A DNA stretch of 64,000 bases from Notospermus geniculatus (taxonomy: Eukaryota; Nemertea; Pilidiophora; Heteronemertea; Lineidae), in the NCBI GenBank assembly GCA_002633025.1, contig NMRB01000472.1:101867-165866 (forward strand), given 5' to 3'. Below, piece after piece: positions 23,215-36,954 of this stretch (positions within the stretch are counted from its first letter, which is position 1; each line of letters opens with the position of its first letter). The notes under the pieces were generated by a model. The model was not told where the DNA came from and searched no databases. It worked only from the letters and a program-made list of their open reading frames with translations. The translations under genes were made by a program, and so were the position numbers.

Positions 23215-23851
23215 TTAAAGCTGAACTTAATAGATATAAACCCCAAGCGGCAGAGGTAGAAATTACGAACAGCCACAAGGCACTTCCAAACTACCTCTGA
23301 AAACGATACACCCTCTCGGACGGTCACAGTTGGTTTCACTTGCCACCACGCTCTTGAACAGTAAAGATCTCAGCACAACTGCCAAATGAGAAAAAACGAA
23401 AAATAATCTGTGACGGCACCGAGATTCGAACCCACAACCCTCTGATCGATTCGCCAACCTCTTTCTGTATGCGCCACGAAGACTGCTTGCATACAACGAC
23501 GCCGATCTACAATAAAGGCGCTGTGGTTTTGAAGGTCTCCATGAGGAAATAAACCGATCGGAATTGTCGTCATGCAAGCAAGCAGTCTTCGTGGCGCGTA
23601 CAGAAAGAGGTTGGCGAATCGATCAGAGGCTTGTGGGTTCGAATCTCGGTGCCATCACATATTATTTTTCGTTTTTTTCTCATTTCGCAGCTGTGCTGAG
23701 ATCTTTACTGTTCAATAGCGTGGTGGCAAGTGAAACCAGCTGTGACCGTCCGAGAGGGTGTATCGTTTTCAGAGGTAGTTTGGACCTTGTGGCTGTTCAT
23801 AATTTGTACTTCTGCCGCTTGGGGTTTATATCTATTAAGTTCAGCTTTAAT
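23215..23851. repeat. Inverted pair of tRNA-derived SINE-like units
   Basis: Two arms of about 278 bp (23215-23492 and 23574-23851) are inverted copies with scattered mismatches, around an 81-bp spacer. Each arm carries GGGTTCGAATCTCGG (or its complement), a good RNA polymerase III B box. In the right arm it is at 23636-23650, with an A-box-like GTGGCGCGTACAGAAAG about 45 bp upstream. The tRNA-like part adjoins the spacer in both arms, so the two units are head-to-head. No intact tRNA cloverleaf is evident. A tRNA-derived SINE fits best; a fold-back element that captured a tRNA is the alternative. Confidence 0.7.
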
Positions 23852-24584
23852 AACTGTATAAAGTGACTCTATAATCAAAGACTCAATAAATGATACCTAT
23901 GAATTTTCTGGCTCAGATCTGCAAATGCACACGGATAGCTGTTCATTTCTTTGGTGTTGATGTGAATGCCATGGCATTGTAACAGTATATTGTAAAAGAC
24001 TTGTATATCTTATAGTAATGATTTTATTAAATTGCCAAGGAGGAAATTGGTATCAAGTGTTGTTTTTCAGTTCTGCTTTATAACACCCAAGTTTGTTGAC
24101 TCGGTTCTGTTTAAATGGGCAACTTGCCCTTCATTGTAGCATCAGCAGGAGTTGGAACTGGGCAGCGCAACGGTCCTCAACGAAGGCGACAAGTCTTCTA
24201 CCATTCCATATCACTCAGCCAGGGCCAAATCCCTTCAAACTGGCAGGACATAAAATCCCCAGCAATCTGACACTCACAGCAATTTACCAAACAAATCTTA
24301 CTGCAAAATAACCCTCTTTCATTTATCAAATTGGTCATACAAGTATAGGTACATCATTAAGTACACTTCTCACAGATAGAGAATATTGGCACCTTATTCA
24401 TTAAGCCTCCTGTGCTGCCATTGGACCGTGGAAACAAACAATGCTTTTGAGCATCTCCCGCTCAAAAATCGCGTGAATGGAAAGCCAGCCTAAGCTTTGT
24501 GACTGCTCCGAGGTCCCTGGCCTGGGGTTAGCAGCTTTGTTGAGACAGTCCTCACAGAACCTATCTACACAGGGATGACAGGGG

Positions 24585-26619
<2,035 letters not shown>

Positions 26620-26741
26620 CTGCAGATATAAAAAAAAACAAGATGACATTGTAAATGTCGAATGGTTCCCGATAGTACAGGTGCTTCTACCGGTACATGA
26701 ATGGTACATTGATAGAGATCAAGGCACGTTGATAGAGGTCA

Positions 26742-26868
26742 GATAAAAAGGTACGGTAAAAAAGGTACCGGTAAAAAGGTACTAGTGTAGGTAATAGAGG
26801 TACTAGGTAAAAAGGTACTCGGCAAAAAGGTACTAGGTAATAAAGGTACTAGGTAACAAAGGTACATC
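26742..26868. repeat. Short tandem repeat
   Basis: Irregular units of 11-22 bp built on AAAAAGGTACTAGGTA recur across this stretch in the TRMU 5' intron. A direct repeat of about 55 bp containing ACCACAGGCAGAGATATTTC follows at about 26868-26925 and 26996-27050. Confidence 0.6.
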
Positions 26869-27495
26869 ATGCCTCTGCCTGTACCTCTACCACAGGCAGA
26901 GATATTTCAAATTATCAAGTTTGACCTTGACCTCTAATCATCAAGGTCGTTGCATAATCGAAATGGGCATCATCAATAACCTAAGTATGGGTGATATCAT
27001 GCCTCTATCTCTACCACAGGCAGAGATATTTCAAATTATCAAGTTTGATATATCAAAATCTCATGATATTTCAATCACCCGGACACGTGAGGCTGAGAAT
27101 TTTAACACAGTCCAGTCCTTGGATAAGCAGGCATGAACTGAGACTTGTTTCATGTTGCTCAGTTGACAATATGGCAAGTTATCTCAAAATATCAAATTTG
27201 TGATATCAATATCACCATGACCCCTACATCTCAGATCAAAAGTAATCAGTCCATTCGATTCCTAGGGTATGAAAACCTAAGGGTAGGACTTGTTTCTGTT
27301 GCTCTAGGTGTTAAAGGAGCTGAGTTATGGCATCAGATAAAAGCGTGACGGACAAAATATCATGTCTGATATGTTGATTACATCATGATGGAGGCATCTG
27401 ATGTTGAAAATGATGAGCTCATTGGATTGCCCAGGTTGANTGGCTGGCTGGAAGTCCTGCTGCTGCAGAGGTCAGGTCGATAGGCCTAGGCCTAC

Positions 27496-27694
27496 CTGGT
27501 ATTCGCCTGATATGGATTATGGGTCTGTGGACAAGATTAACATTTAATGAACTTAAACGGTTTTTCTGCAGTTTTTCAACATTTTCACGCTTCACAACTT
27601 TCGTAACAGGAGTATGACAGACTGGCCGAGACTGGTTCCCGTCTTTGCCGAGCGACTCGACGACGGCGAACCAGTCACTGGCTGCTAGTGACAT
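27496..27694 (-). other. Unrecognised 66-codon start exon, possibly TRMU 5' exon
   Basis: On the minus strand an ATG at 27694 opens a frame beginning MSLAASDWFAVVESLGKDG and ending IIHIRRIP plus one base at a CCAG/GTAGGC donor. Its exit phase is exactly what the TRMU exon at 26619 needs. It contains no PP-loop motif. It may be an upstream TRMU exon, with the PP-loop exon lost in the gap at 27440, or the first exon of something else. I do not recognise it. Confidence 0.35.
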
Positions 27695-28263
27695 CTAGCG
27701 GATTTACACTGATTTAGCTGCCACCAACGCATGCAGATCCAGTCTGTACAAAAACAGCCGCCAATATTGGACTTAGAGATCTGTGCAAATTCCTTCTGCG
27801 AATGAATTTTATCATAGTTAGTTAATAAAAAATCATAGACTTCAGCAAAATTTATTTTCAGTGACAAGTTTGACTCTATAGAAGTAACTTTAATGCGACT
27901 CGCCTCATCCGCTTGTCCGAAACTAAACGGCTGGATTTATCTAATTTGCATATCAAAAAGAGAAATCATGACAATCAGCAATACCCCAAATTCATGACGC
28001 AATTTTTTCCATTGAAATCCATGTTGAAATCCTTCATTCTGATTGGCGAGAAATTTAAGCCCCTGTAGTGACGTCACTTCCGGATGCTAAGTTCCGTACC
28101 ACGAATTTCAAAATCGACAATATTTTCCCTCGTCAAATTTCCTCTGCAATAACAATTTACGATGTGATATTCCAAGAATAACGAAATGTACATGATGAAG
28201 GTGATATATCGGACGCACATGACATTGAATACAGGCAAAAGTGTGAAAAAGGGCTTGAAAAAT
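27695..28263. promoter_or_regulatory. Putative bidirectional promoter TRMU/brambleberry
   Basis: This is the space between the candidate TRMU 5' exon and the brambleberry start. It contains ATTTGCAT (octamer-like, near 27945) and TGACGTCACTTCCGG at about 28068-28082, a CRE joined to an ETS-type core. No other coding signal is present. Function is inferred. Confidence 0.4.
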
Positions 28264-30600
28264 ATGCATTGTTTTGGTCTTTTGTTTTTGTGGCTTGCCT
28301 GCTTCTGTACATTTTGTACAGTTGCAGTATGTGAACCTATCCACCCAAGTGAGGAGTCTGTGCAGAGAGGTAAAGAAGAATATGAACGAGCTCTGCGAGA
28401 ATCAAAGTCAAAAATACCAAAATATGGTCAGTGCTGGAGAGCTGCCCTCGAAGACTTGAATGAAGGTTGCCGACAGCTGACTGATGAAACACAACACCGG
28501 CTTGCGCTGTCCTTTCTTAATTGCTTTTTGTTAAGCTCCGGGAAAGGTGATCTTGTTTGCGACAAACCCAATTACATTGACTGTACCAGACATTTTGACA
28601 GCTCTCTCGTCCAGTTACATAATGGATATTTCATCCACACGCAGAACATGTGCTCATTTCTCCAGCTGCAAGTCTGGCACGACAAAACAGAAGAAACAAT
28701 ATCTCGCCTTGCGACGGCGTCCTCAGATACAGCCAAAAAACTACTGGAGAGCAACGTACAGCAGGAGAAGTTATTGGACCAACAAAGCAAATCACTTGAG
28801 AATCAACAGAAGATTCTGCATAGCGGTGACCAATTGGAAAAGGTCTTGGAGAATTCTGCATCTGGAGTCAAAGCAATTTTCAACGAGTACAAAAAGACAA
28901 CGAAAGAGCAGAGACTACTCATCACTGACGTCTTTGACCGAGTCAGCAGCCTTCAGAATATTGTTCTGGGGGAATTCACCAGTTTATATTCATTGATCTT
29001 CTATGTCTTGTCGATTTCTATCAGTTATCTGATCACCTCAACGCCTCGGACGAGTGGAGCAAGGTTCTGGTTATTCCTCTTAATGACGGCTGACATATTT
29101 GTGGAGAGGCTGATAGTGTCATGGTGTGGGGTGGATCCGCATACCAGCGTCACTGACACAAGTGTAAGTAAAATTGAAAATGGTTGTGGTCATCATAGCA
29201 GTCCAAACTTTTCTATTCTTATGTAACCACAGGTACATGTACCTAACCTAACTGGGAATTCTTTTTTACAGAGCATTCTCTACACACGATTATGGATGTG
29301 CCGCAAGTTGTTCTGGGCTGCTGCGATTCTCCTCCTCCTAAAGTTTGCCTTTAGTTACAAAGACTTGAATAAGATCAACAACCAGCATCTTGTGGAGATT
29401 AGAGAGCAGATATGTGAGATTCGGAGATCAGTTGATTCAGGAAAGTCCATTGGTTTGCCATACGGTAAGTATACTGTAGATTTTGTCTGAAGATGGCTTC
29501 ATATTGGCTTTGTATTCATAATCATGATTCACAAAGTGCTGATGAGCCAGACAGTGATGATCCCTTACCTTCCAGGGTCAAGAAGAGACTCGCTTGAGTT
29601 TGAGAAAGTGGAGTGCGATCATGGCATCAAGAATATTGAGATGATTAAACAGGGCGTCCTCCCTGCACCTGATCCATCTCAGACTTCCATATGTTACCCT
29701 GGTATGTATGTATTTTCAGTTGCAGTGGGTTAATAAATATAACTACTGGTAATACATTCACTCCAAAACTATTCTGATTGGATGTCATACTTTGCTGCTT
29801 CATTGAAAGTCTACCACTTCCCACAGCTCAAGCCTCATCCTTCCACTATCCCTTGCAGATACTCCCAGCTCTACCCCAGATTCTTCCTTTGATACTGACA
29901 GTGACCACACCTATATCCCTCCTGGTGATGTCAGTGACGATGAAAGCTTTGTTACAGGTATGGAATAGTATGTTAAATGATGTGTTCTAAGCAACTCCTT
30001 CAATGCAGGTTAGAAGCTGACGTTCTCACACACAGTCACTGGTTTCCTAACCATCATTGCTTTACAGTTTCAGGCCCATCTAGTCGATCCAGTACTCCTA
30101 GTTTATTGGAGGAGTTGCGTGATCTTTGTCAAGCTACACCGCTCAAGGGTATGTGTCCGTCGTCATGGTTGACTGGTTCCACTACTCCAACGCCAGCATC
30201 CAACGATGAGGGTGGCTCAGGGAAGAAAAAGGGGCGAAGAAGAAACACCGATTTTTCATCAGTGAGTAAAATTATGTTGTCCGTGCCTGCTAAATCTCCC
30301 AGCAACAACTTTCATGTGACATGGGCTGAAAGACTGGTTATTTATATCAGAGTGGGGGAAAATAGCATTCCTTTTGTTTTCTTGATATTCCAGGCTGAGC
30401 GCCCAGGCCTCATCCGTTACAATTTGCGCCGACGAAGTGTCCCACTGCACAACCCAATGCTGAGGACGGAGTCACCAAGGGCGTTCGCCAGGAAAGTGAC
30501 ACAGCTTGCCGAGAGGACCTTACAACATTCCTTAATGGATCAGACGTATAGTATTATTGAACGTAAACAATCAGTGGATTTATCTGCTGGTCAAAATTGA
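28264..30600 (+). CDS. BMB: Brambleberry-type nuclear-envelope karyogamy protein
   Basis: Six in-phase exons: 28264-29163, 29272-29464, 29576-29701, 29859-29957, 30068-30261 and 30394-30600, giving 572 residues. I chose the ATG at 28264 over the upstream ones because it opens a signal peptide (MHCFGLLFLWLACFCTF). The luminal part contains GQCWRAALEDLNEGCRQL, HRLALSFLNCFL and LHNGYFIHTQNMCSFLQ, the Kar5/brambleberry Cys signature. A coiled coil follows at about 145-235. Membrane segments lie near 240-260 (SLIFYVLSISISYLI), 268-285 and 311-328 (LFWAAAILLLLKF). The C-terminal tail is Ser/Pro-rich with basic KKKGRRR. In zebrafish brambleberry drives fusion of nuclear envelopes in early embryos; Kar5 does so at yeast mating. 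AATAAA is at about 30705. Confidence 0.9.
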
Positions 30601-33600
30601 ATGCATTTACCAGTGATTATGACAATGCAAAACGGTCTGTTTTCTGCTTCATCAGCATGGCATGGAAGCATCTTCTATGAACTATTCAAGCGATTATGTA
30701 CACCAATAAAACTGCCCTAATCCAAAGATTTGACGTGTATAATTTATGAGTTTCAGATGCATATGCCAATCGCTTTTGTTGTGCTTGTATCAGTTGTTTT
30801 ATGTGACAATGCAATAGAACCAACTGCCAGATTCTCTGTTTATGTACAACAGAATACAGCAGGATACTGAAGATGTATATTTTGGTGAAGGTATCTTGCT
30901 GAGAAGATATTGTTCTTCAGGTTAATGAACTTATAGGTTACAGTGAGTTTGTGTTTGTGTTTGTAACTTGTATTGAACCCAAGACAGACAGACACAAGAC
31001 TGGTCCTGATCAAAGATACTGCTTCGCTCATATTGAAAGATGAATATCTTTTTAAAAGGGAACTTCTACCGCTTATCACTGCACTGCTTCATTTTAGAGA
31101 TATTCTTCATCTTTTATGTATCCCATGCACTTCTGCATGTATCATTTTCTGCTTTAACAGTACATGGCTGGTTGTTCTGTACGGTATAGTATCATTTGAA
31201 AACTCTCTTGTAAATAGCTTTGCATGTCTTAACTTATGTAACCAAAATGTAAGTGTTCTTGACTCATATGCTATAGATATTCAGTCAGCAAATGTGCAGT
31301 AAATATGTGTGATGTGTGCTTTAGTTTTCCTCACTGAGACCACACTGTCACACAGAGACCACAATATGCTGCCACCTACTGGCCAAACTGGGACAACTGT
31401 GATTGCCTTCAGCAAATTGAGAGTAGGGAAGGCCTACGCAGCAGGTTTACACATGACTTGTCGTGTCAAATTGTTTTAAATATAGATCGCCTACTTCACC
31501 AAATCTAGCCCATCTTGCATAGTGTTCAGGCATGTCGGGCTCTTCAGACAGCTATCCAAATATGTTTTTGTGAATCTGCAGTGAAAAAGTTGAGTCGACA
31601 CTATGATAAGCCCGACTGGGCATAATAACTTTTTCTTTAGATCTTCTCATTGATGTTATCAAAGAATAAAACTTCTGAAATCTTTTGGACAAAACCCAAC
31701 CTTCACTCTTGTTGTGGCTCAAATGGGTCACAGACTGGCCTGGGATTTTTTCCGGTTGGTTAGACACCAAGGTCTGGGACAACTATGAACTAAACGTACT
31801 TTTGGCACGAGTTTCAATATATGCCTTCATGTCGTCATTTTATATAATTATATTCATTTGTCATTGTTTCTTTGTATTGTTTTTCGATGGTCTACATGTT
31901 AGATCTGTTGTCAGTGGTTTTATAAATTAAATTGTTTGAAAAAATCCAGTGTTGCATATTGATTTACTGTCCACAACCAACTACCGTGATCCACATATCC
32001 ATTGCCTCAGCCTCCGTTTTAGACACACCCACTTACTCCCGGGAGCCAACCAACTGTTGTGCCCTTGTCGGGTTTTTGTAACAACCGTGCTATTTTTAGA
32101 AACAAACCACGTGGCCTATTCAGTCTGGGAATCCCGGGGAAAGCCCCAGCTTCCTTTTGTTGCAGTGAGCTTTTTTGTGAGATGAGAAAAAGGTCAAAAA
32201 GTCACATTGAACAGAGCGATTGACCGTCAACGGAGAGGTGTAGTTGTTTTAGACAATTTATACAGTTTTCTGACACTGTGACTGTGATAGGACAGGACAA
32301 GAACGGGATGATATTTCAAAATTTCCGCGTCAAAACTGATGTCGCGTGATGACTGCAAATCTGCACTGCAGTGCATGCGTGCATGGACATGATGGATGAT
32401 GCTCATGGGAGTCATGGGACATGGATGATGCTGTACTGAGTGTACATAGTGTACATAGCAGGCCTAGGCCTATTAGGCCTACAGTACTGTACATGCTGTA
32501 CACAATTGCCATGACATGAGGATGACAGTGTGCTGCTGTATCATCGACATGAAGCTAAAGCAGGGCAACCAGCCTGCATGAATATGTAGTAATTTTGATT
32601 GAGGACTCGCGGCTCTACACAGCATTCTTGAAAATAGCCTATTTGTTTCATTTTCGGCGACAAATAAGTACAAAGCCTATGGCGCCGCGCCGGCGGTACG
32701 ATACTGTAAGGGCAAGCAAAAAATTTTTTAGTTTATCGTCCGAGTGGTTCTTGAAAATTGGCAAGGGGGGGCACTTTTTATTTTTATTTTTTATTTTACT
32801 TTGGTATGAAGAAATTACAAAATCAGCTCCTCCTGGACCTGAACATGTTATGTAACCAAAAAGGTTCACAGTTCACTTACATTTTGTAAATGGTTATTGA
32901 AAACGCTGAAAATGCATGAAGAGCATGCTTTGGAAACTGTTGTTTACAGACCTACCGCTTAGCGGCGCTGTGATACGCGGCACGGCACGAAATTCACACT
33001 GATAAAAAATAAAAAGAAATTTTGCACGGCACTGAAAATTGGCGCGGGCGGAGGACGATAAACTAAAGATTTTTTTGCTTGCCCTAATTAATTGGTAGGC
33101 CCTATTTACCGGTACCTAGGCCTCGGCCTACTGCAAGTTACAAGTACCTAGGTTTTGACTTTGTTATTTTGAAACAAAATGCTACAAGATCTTAAGGAGA
33201 TATATAATCAAAGAATATACTTGACATTCTTGATAAAGCTTAGGCGGCACCTCCCTCCCATAAATATGAACTGATGAGATAAGTCGGAGTATGCCCCTGT
33301 TGTCCCATTGGTTAGGATTGCTGTTATCACCAGACAGGCTTGATAAAAATAAGGAATTTAAACTGTCCAAATCCTTTTGTTTTCCCACAACGTGCTTAGT
33401 CAATTAGAAGGATGTGTTGAATATCCTGTTTTGAATTCCTACATGAGACTTACATTGTCAATATCTGCCTGGCACCGACGTCACACATTGATGATATTGA
33501 CGTCAGATAGTGTTTAATTGGGAAGTTTATTGACATGTCCCAAGGATGTTGTTTTGATGATTTTCATGATTACTCGGTAAAATGAGTTGCCTTTGTCATG

Positions 33601-33877
33601 AATGCATTGTCATTAAGAAATGACTGGTGATGACAACTTCAATGGAATTGCCGTTGACGGATAATTTGCTACAGTCTAACCCAACCATTTTGTTTCTCTT
33701 GACCCTGGTGACACTACGTGACTGCACTTTTCTATCAGTTCGAATATTGAGTTAAAGATTCACATTTGGCTGTTTTCCTTCCAGGTTGTCCCCAAAACAC
33801 AAAGTGTGAGAATTCCCCCAAGAAATGATTAGATTGGAACAGATCAGTAGATTGGACAACCAACAAACTCTGCCACC
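30601..33877. other. Intergenic stretch with repeats
   Basis: The brambleberry 3'UTR occupies the start. I see no other exon. The stretch holds the inverted-repeat element at 32709-33085 and short palindromic GGCCTA runs near 32460. Confidence 0.55.
32709..33085. mobile_element. MITE with about 33-bp terminal inverted repeats
   Basis: The left end AGGGCAAGCAAAAAATTTTT continues to TAGTTTATCGTCC. The right end reads GGACGATAAAC then TAAAGATTTTTTTGCTTGCCCT, its complement with few mismatches. The total is 377 bp with no coding capacity. The superfamily is not clear; I could not define the target-site duplication. Confidence 0.75.
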
Positions 33878-33892
33878 ATGGACCAAGATATG
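33878..33892 (+). other. Candidate distal first coding exon of the SLC26 gene
   Basis: GCCACCATGG is a perfect Kozak context. It opens MDQDM and stops at a GTGAGT donor in phase 0. The SLC26 exon at 45200-45474 is open in phase 0 from its acceptor ([16 protein letters not shown]), so the join would be in frame across an 11.3-kb intron. Nothing else supports the link; a chance match is possible. Confidence 0.35.
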
Positions 33893-34659
33893 GTGAGTGA
33901 CCCCTATGTTAAATAAAACTGTCCCAAAAACACTGAAGCTACTACGATGATGCTGGTAATTAAAACAGTTCTGCATCAAAATCACTGATATGTTGCAGTA
34001 ACAGAGATGAGGTTAAGGTGTGGAGAAAAACATTTTGAAGGGGTAGGGATGGAGACCACATGACATGGTCACAAGTGGGTTTTGTATCACGGATGTGTGT
34101 GAAGGTGGTCTGGACTTTGACACACACAAATAAACAGGACTTTCCAATCCAATCACTTGATTACATTATCTTGTATTGCCCACTTCAGCTTGTCCAATCA
34201 GTTGTTTGACAGCTATTAGACCAAGAGGTTGATCGGACACTTAAAACAATATAAACTACTGTTTATCACTACTAATTGTTCTGTACCTGTTGTCCAATTT
34301 TATGGAAAGAACGCAACATATCATGTTGACCTAAGACATGATCAGAATGTGAAGGTTATCTCTTGTGCCGGATGACATGCCAGAAGAAACATCCCGGGAA
34401 TGTAGGCCCTTTTGGATATGTACTTGTTTCACTAAGTCGTGGGAAATCCGCCCCGGGCCCGGGGTCTTTTGCTAATATCTGCTTATCATTTCGAAGAATG
34501 GAGGTTGGAAAAATATTGACCCGCTCTTCCCAAAACACTATCTTGATGTCATGAATTCTCCCTGTGGCTACGCCTATGTTTGGATGGTCGTTTGTACTTG
34601 TGCCCGGGGATGGCCACGATATCAGAAAAATACAAACCTATCAGTGAGATATCATTGGA

Positions 34660-35880
34660 TGGGGGGAGCGTCAGATGATAAGTCAACCAAACATAACTCT
34701 CTGACTGTGTACCGGTACTTCACCCGAAGGTTTACCGTCTCTGTTGTTTGCTGGTGCCTGTCGTATTCAAGTATTCTGTGTTCCTGAAAGCTGATATCTC
34801 CAGTAGATTAAGGATTTAGTATGAAGGTTAAAAAGAAGATTGAATCATTTCGAGTCAGACAACTCTGTGGAGATCAGCAGCCTCTCCATTGTAGGACTCA
34901 CCTGGCTGCCAATGCTTTCTTTGAGTCAAAGGTTTCAATGTCAATGCTTCCACCAGGATGGTGAGTAAAAGATGTAATTGGCTGACAAATTCATGAGTTA
35001 CAATTACTGCTGTTGGTAGACCAGATAGTAAACATAAGTCGCCTCCGAATTTTGCAAATTTTCGACCCCAACCAGGATCTTCCTCAGGCACTTTCTAGTC
35101 AGGACCCAGGAGATGAACCTGGTAGACCAGGGTTAAGTATATCATTTTTCTGGCCCTCTTGCCAACTGAACCTGAAAAACTAGGTTGTGGTTTCATTGAC
35201 CTCAGCTATCGTGCATTAATGTCATGGCTAGGTATGGAGTGCCTCAAGTTATTCACCTCCAATCACTCAGACAGATAAATGTTTTGTGTTCAGTTCAGAA
35301 TGTTTTCTAAGTTTGATAAACCAACCGTGAAGGATCTTTTGTAGACTGATCACAAACCAAGGGGATATCTTTGAATAACATTGAAGCAGTCAGAATGTGA
35401 GACCCAACTAAAAGTCAACCAGTCATAACTCTGGTCTGACTTTCTTGAAGTTTACTTGAAAATTTCACTATCCCTGACTTTTGCTGATTTCTGTCTTGAT
35501 CAAATATACTCTGTGAAAGCTGTGGATACACAATGAAGGTTAAAAAGAAGGCTGAATCGTTTCAACTCGAACAACTCAATGCCAGTGGTGGTCGGCAGCC
35601 TCTTCATTTTAAGGTAGGACTTGCCTGAGCCTGGTATCATTTTCAGCAACTCTCTCCCTCTTCTTATCAGATCACTGCTTCAACCAAGTGGCTGACGTAC
35701 TTACAAGTCACAATTACCCACTGCTGTTGGTAGCCCAGGGGGTTAATGGATACATAATTGTTGTGCCCCAATTGCCAAAGAGAAAGTAGGTTGTGGTTTC
35801 ATTGCCTCAGTGTATCATTCATCATGCACTCATTGATAAATGGTTTGTGTTCAGATTGTTTTCTGAGTTGGATGGATTTG
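34660..35880. repeat. Two diverged tandem copies of a segment of roughly 500-650 bp
   Basis: About 34660-35330 and 35405-35880 share ordered blocks: AGTCAACCA..CATAACTCT, then GTGAAGGTTAAAAAGAAG-type sequence, CAGCAGCCTCT-type sequence, ACTGCTGTTGGTAG, GGTTGTGGTTTCATTG and GTTTTGTGTTCAG-type sequence. Both copies contain an ATG followed by AAGGTTAAAAAGAAG. Only the second (35534) keeps an open frame into a phase-0 AAG/GTAGGA donor. Confidence 0.6.
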
Positions 35881-36837
35881 TTTGAAGTTGTGGACTCCTT
35901 GCTAAGTATCTGATCGTGGTGTTGACATGGCTAGGCCTAAGTCAGTCAGATTCAAGGTGAGTTCAGATTCCACCTAAAATTCTCCCGATGCGTGATGATT
36001 TGACCTTTATCCGTACATAATCATAATGTGTATGTTCTTCAGCAAAATCTGCTTGCATCGCTCTCCCCTCCACGGCCTTTCCCGCAGATGAAAAAAGTTA
36101 ATTTCAAGAAGGATTGCTTGCTAAATGTTGTGTCAGTGAGAAAGGGTGGATGGAGGTCTCTTAGTTCCAAATCTGAACATCAGATGGCAGGGCTGAGTTT
36201 TATGCCCCAAAAGTAGCATTTGGATTCTGGGCATCAGAGTCTGAGGACGTTTGGCATCCAGAGATTCAGGATATTTACTCACTATTGCCTCCCTTATTAC
36301 GGCAGAGGAGATGCATTAAAGACTCTGTAAGGTTTTCCGGGGACGAATCTTCACTGGAAATCTGAGTGAGGTGATCTCTCTGAGTGAAATTTTCAAAATG
36401 AAGAAGTCAGCACTCATCTTTATCTTCAAAATCACTTATAATGAGAGTAATAATGACACGGATACAATTAGGTGTTTACTTTAGTTCAAGGGCCAACGAA
36501 TTCGTGAGCCATGACTCAGTCAGTCTGTTTTGGAACTCTTGTCTAAAGCATTTTATCATAGCCTACTGGGCTACATCGTCAGGATTCCTGTCCCTCTAAC
36601 TTTCATGCGCAAGCCCAGTTCCTCAAAGCGATGAAAATGTGACATGTGACAGCAAAATGAGTCAGAATGTGCACAGAAGAGACCCAAGGTGAACCAACGG
36701 TTTGTTGATTTCAGCGTTGTCTGCCCATTGTGAAATTTGACTTTGTTCATTTCTGTAATTGTTCTCTGGTGTCATCTTGGGTCTTCTTTCCAGTGCATTC
36801 TGATTTATTTTGCTCAATGCTGTCACGGGTCACAATG

Positions 36838-36954
36838 GCTGGTATTTATAAAAGTTAGCAAATGCTTTTACTTAAGATTTGCACATCAATGTCCAATGTA
36901 AATGCATTACGAAACTTGAAGTAAAAGCATTTGCTATCTTATAAATACCACCCA
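36838..36954. repeat. Hairpin MITE
   Basis: TGGCTGGTATTTATAAAAGT is followed by TAGCAAATGCTTTTACTT. This faces AAGTAAAAGCATTTGCTA and TCTTATAAATACCACCCA. It is a near-perfect fold-back with a loop of about 40 bp. Confidence 0.7.

Larger units (their letters stand above)
21169..24584. other. CAPZA 3'UTR and convergent intergenic region
   Basis: No protein-coding exon is supported here. The left part is probably CAPZA 3'UTR to about 21900. The rest contains a hairpin element (22530-22639) and the large inverted SINE-like palindrome (23215-23851). The open frames within 22869-23866 are read-throughs of that palindrome. Confidence 0.6.

Noticed and set aside
23636-23650. Possible tRNA gene from a strong B box
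   Set aside because: The acceptor and anticodon arms do not fold into a standard cloverleaf, and the unit continues into a non-tRNA body duplicated in inverted orientation.
22869-23866. Several open frames of 100-156 codons
   Set aside because: They read through the inverted SINE-like arms, and the same peptide (VASET.CDRPRGCIVF) appears on both strands, as expected from a palindrome.
36088-36135. Another ATG-to-donor stretch (MKKVNFKKDCLLNVVS) in phase 0
   Set aside because: The donor (TCA/GTGAGA) is ordinary and there is no duplicate or Kozak support; kept out of the alternative-first-exon list as likely chance.
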